From: Larus michahellis
Taxonomy: Eukaryota > Chordata > Aves > Charadriiformes > Laridae
Length of the DNA: 64,000 bases
Reading direction: 5' to 3'
Assembly (NCBI RefSeq): GCF_964199755.1
Contig: NC_133907.1
Location: forward strand, 1,369,001 to 1,433,000
Shown piece by piece: positions 63,485 to 64,000 of the stretch (the stretch's first letter is position 1; each line of letters starts with the position of its first letter). The position numbers and the translations under genes are program-made. Below the pieces are notes generated by a model. It was not told where the DNA came from. It did not search any database and worked only from the letters and a program-made list of their open reading frames with translations.

Positions 63485-64000
63485 AAAAGGCCTCACCTCG
63501 AGTACTGTGTTCAGTTTTGGGCCCCTCACTACAGGAAAGACATTGAAGTGCTGGAGCGTGTCCAGAGGAGAGCCACCAAGCTGGTGAGGGGTCTGGAGAA
63601 CAAGTCCTACGAGGAGAGGCTGAGGGAGCTGGGCATGTTTAGTTTGGAGAAGAGGAGGCTGAGGGGAGACCTCATTGCCCTCTACAACTACCTGAAAGGA
63701 AACTGTAGAGAGGCAGGGGTTGGCCTCTTCTCCCAAGGGCATAACGACAGGACCAGAGGAAATGGTCTGAAGCTGCGGCAGGGGAGGTTTAGATTAGATA
63801 TTAGGAAGAATTACTTTACTGAAAGAGTGGTCAGGCACTGGAACAGCCTGCCCAGGGAGGTGGTGAAGTCGCCATCCCTGGAGGTATTTAAGAAACGTGT
63901 AGACATGGCTCTTCAGGGCATGCTCTAGTGCCCAAGATTATTGTTTGTGGTGGGGTGTTATGTGTGGGGTTGTGGGTGTGGAGTTTAGTAGGTGGGTGTT
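63485..64000 (+). mobile_element. CR1 LINE 3' fragment running to the window edge
   Basis: ORF2 C-terminal sequence with no stop until the natural TAG at 63926-63928: [53 protein letters not shown] and [18 protein letters not shown]. It differs from the 55.0 kb copy at many sites ([10 protein letters not shown] against VVPGDRTRG) and is another subfamily. The 3' UTR after 63929 is GT-rich and may be diverged or still incomplete at the window end. Confidence 0.95.

Noticed and set aside
63548..63928. 126-aa cellular gene
   Set aside because: It is the C-terminal piece of CR1 ORF2.
1..64000. CRISPR arrays, operons, tRNA or rRNA genes, endogenous retrovirus genes
   Set aside because: I looked for regularly spaced direct repeats, cloverleaf-type sequences and retroviral coding motifs and saw none; the sequence is a vertebrate nuclear locus.

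Overview
The window is vertebrate nuclear DNA, almost certainly from a bird. Evidence: intron-split genes with canonical GT-AG junctions, CpG-rich promoters, several chicken-repeat-1 (CR1) LINE fragments including one ending in the typical GATTCTAT-type octamer tail, and a FAM217B then CDH26 order that matches human 20q13.33. Species cannot be set from the sequence alone.

Region 1 (1-6.9 kb). A CpG island at about 240-1670 holds the 5' non-coding exon of FAM217B (donor at 901/902) and, to its left, a minus-strand open frame with six in-frame Asp-Ser-Leu-(Glu/Gln) motifs. That frame may be the first exon of a divergently transcribed gene whose remainder lies off the left edge. FAM217B follows on the plus strand with four coding exons (1972-1991, 3167-3278, 3379-3464, 3865-5056; about 469 aa) and a long 3' UTR with a good poly(A) candidate at 6879.

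Region 2 (6.9-11.1 kb) is a short intergenic spacer with one GC-rich patch (8.42-9.07 kb) that I could not assign.

Region 3 (11.1-24.8 kb) is a complete CDH26 (cadherin-26) gene on the plus strand. I place 16 coding exons, all with AG/GT boundaries and compatible phases, giving about 783 aa: signal peptide, short propeptide with an RTKR cleavage site, mature N-terminus TWVITT with Trp2, five EC repeats, one transmembrane helix, and a tail with p120-type and beta-catenin-type binding segments. Calcium-ligand motifs are degraded at the EC3-EC4 and EC4-EC5 linkers, which is the most interesting protein-level feature here.

Region 4 (24.8-64 kb) is a gene-poor stretch with no exon series, RNA gene or long open frame I can support. 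It holds an eroded CR1/L3-like remnant (36.4 kb), two better preserved CR1 3' fragments (55.0 and 63.5 kb), possible MIR remnants, a few GC-rich islets and simple repeats. FAM217B is a poorly characterised protein and CDH26 an epithelial adhesion molecule; nothing in the sequence suggests that the two work together, and their adjacency is conserved synteny rather than a functional cluster. I found no CRISPR array, tRNA, rRNA or bacterial-type system.
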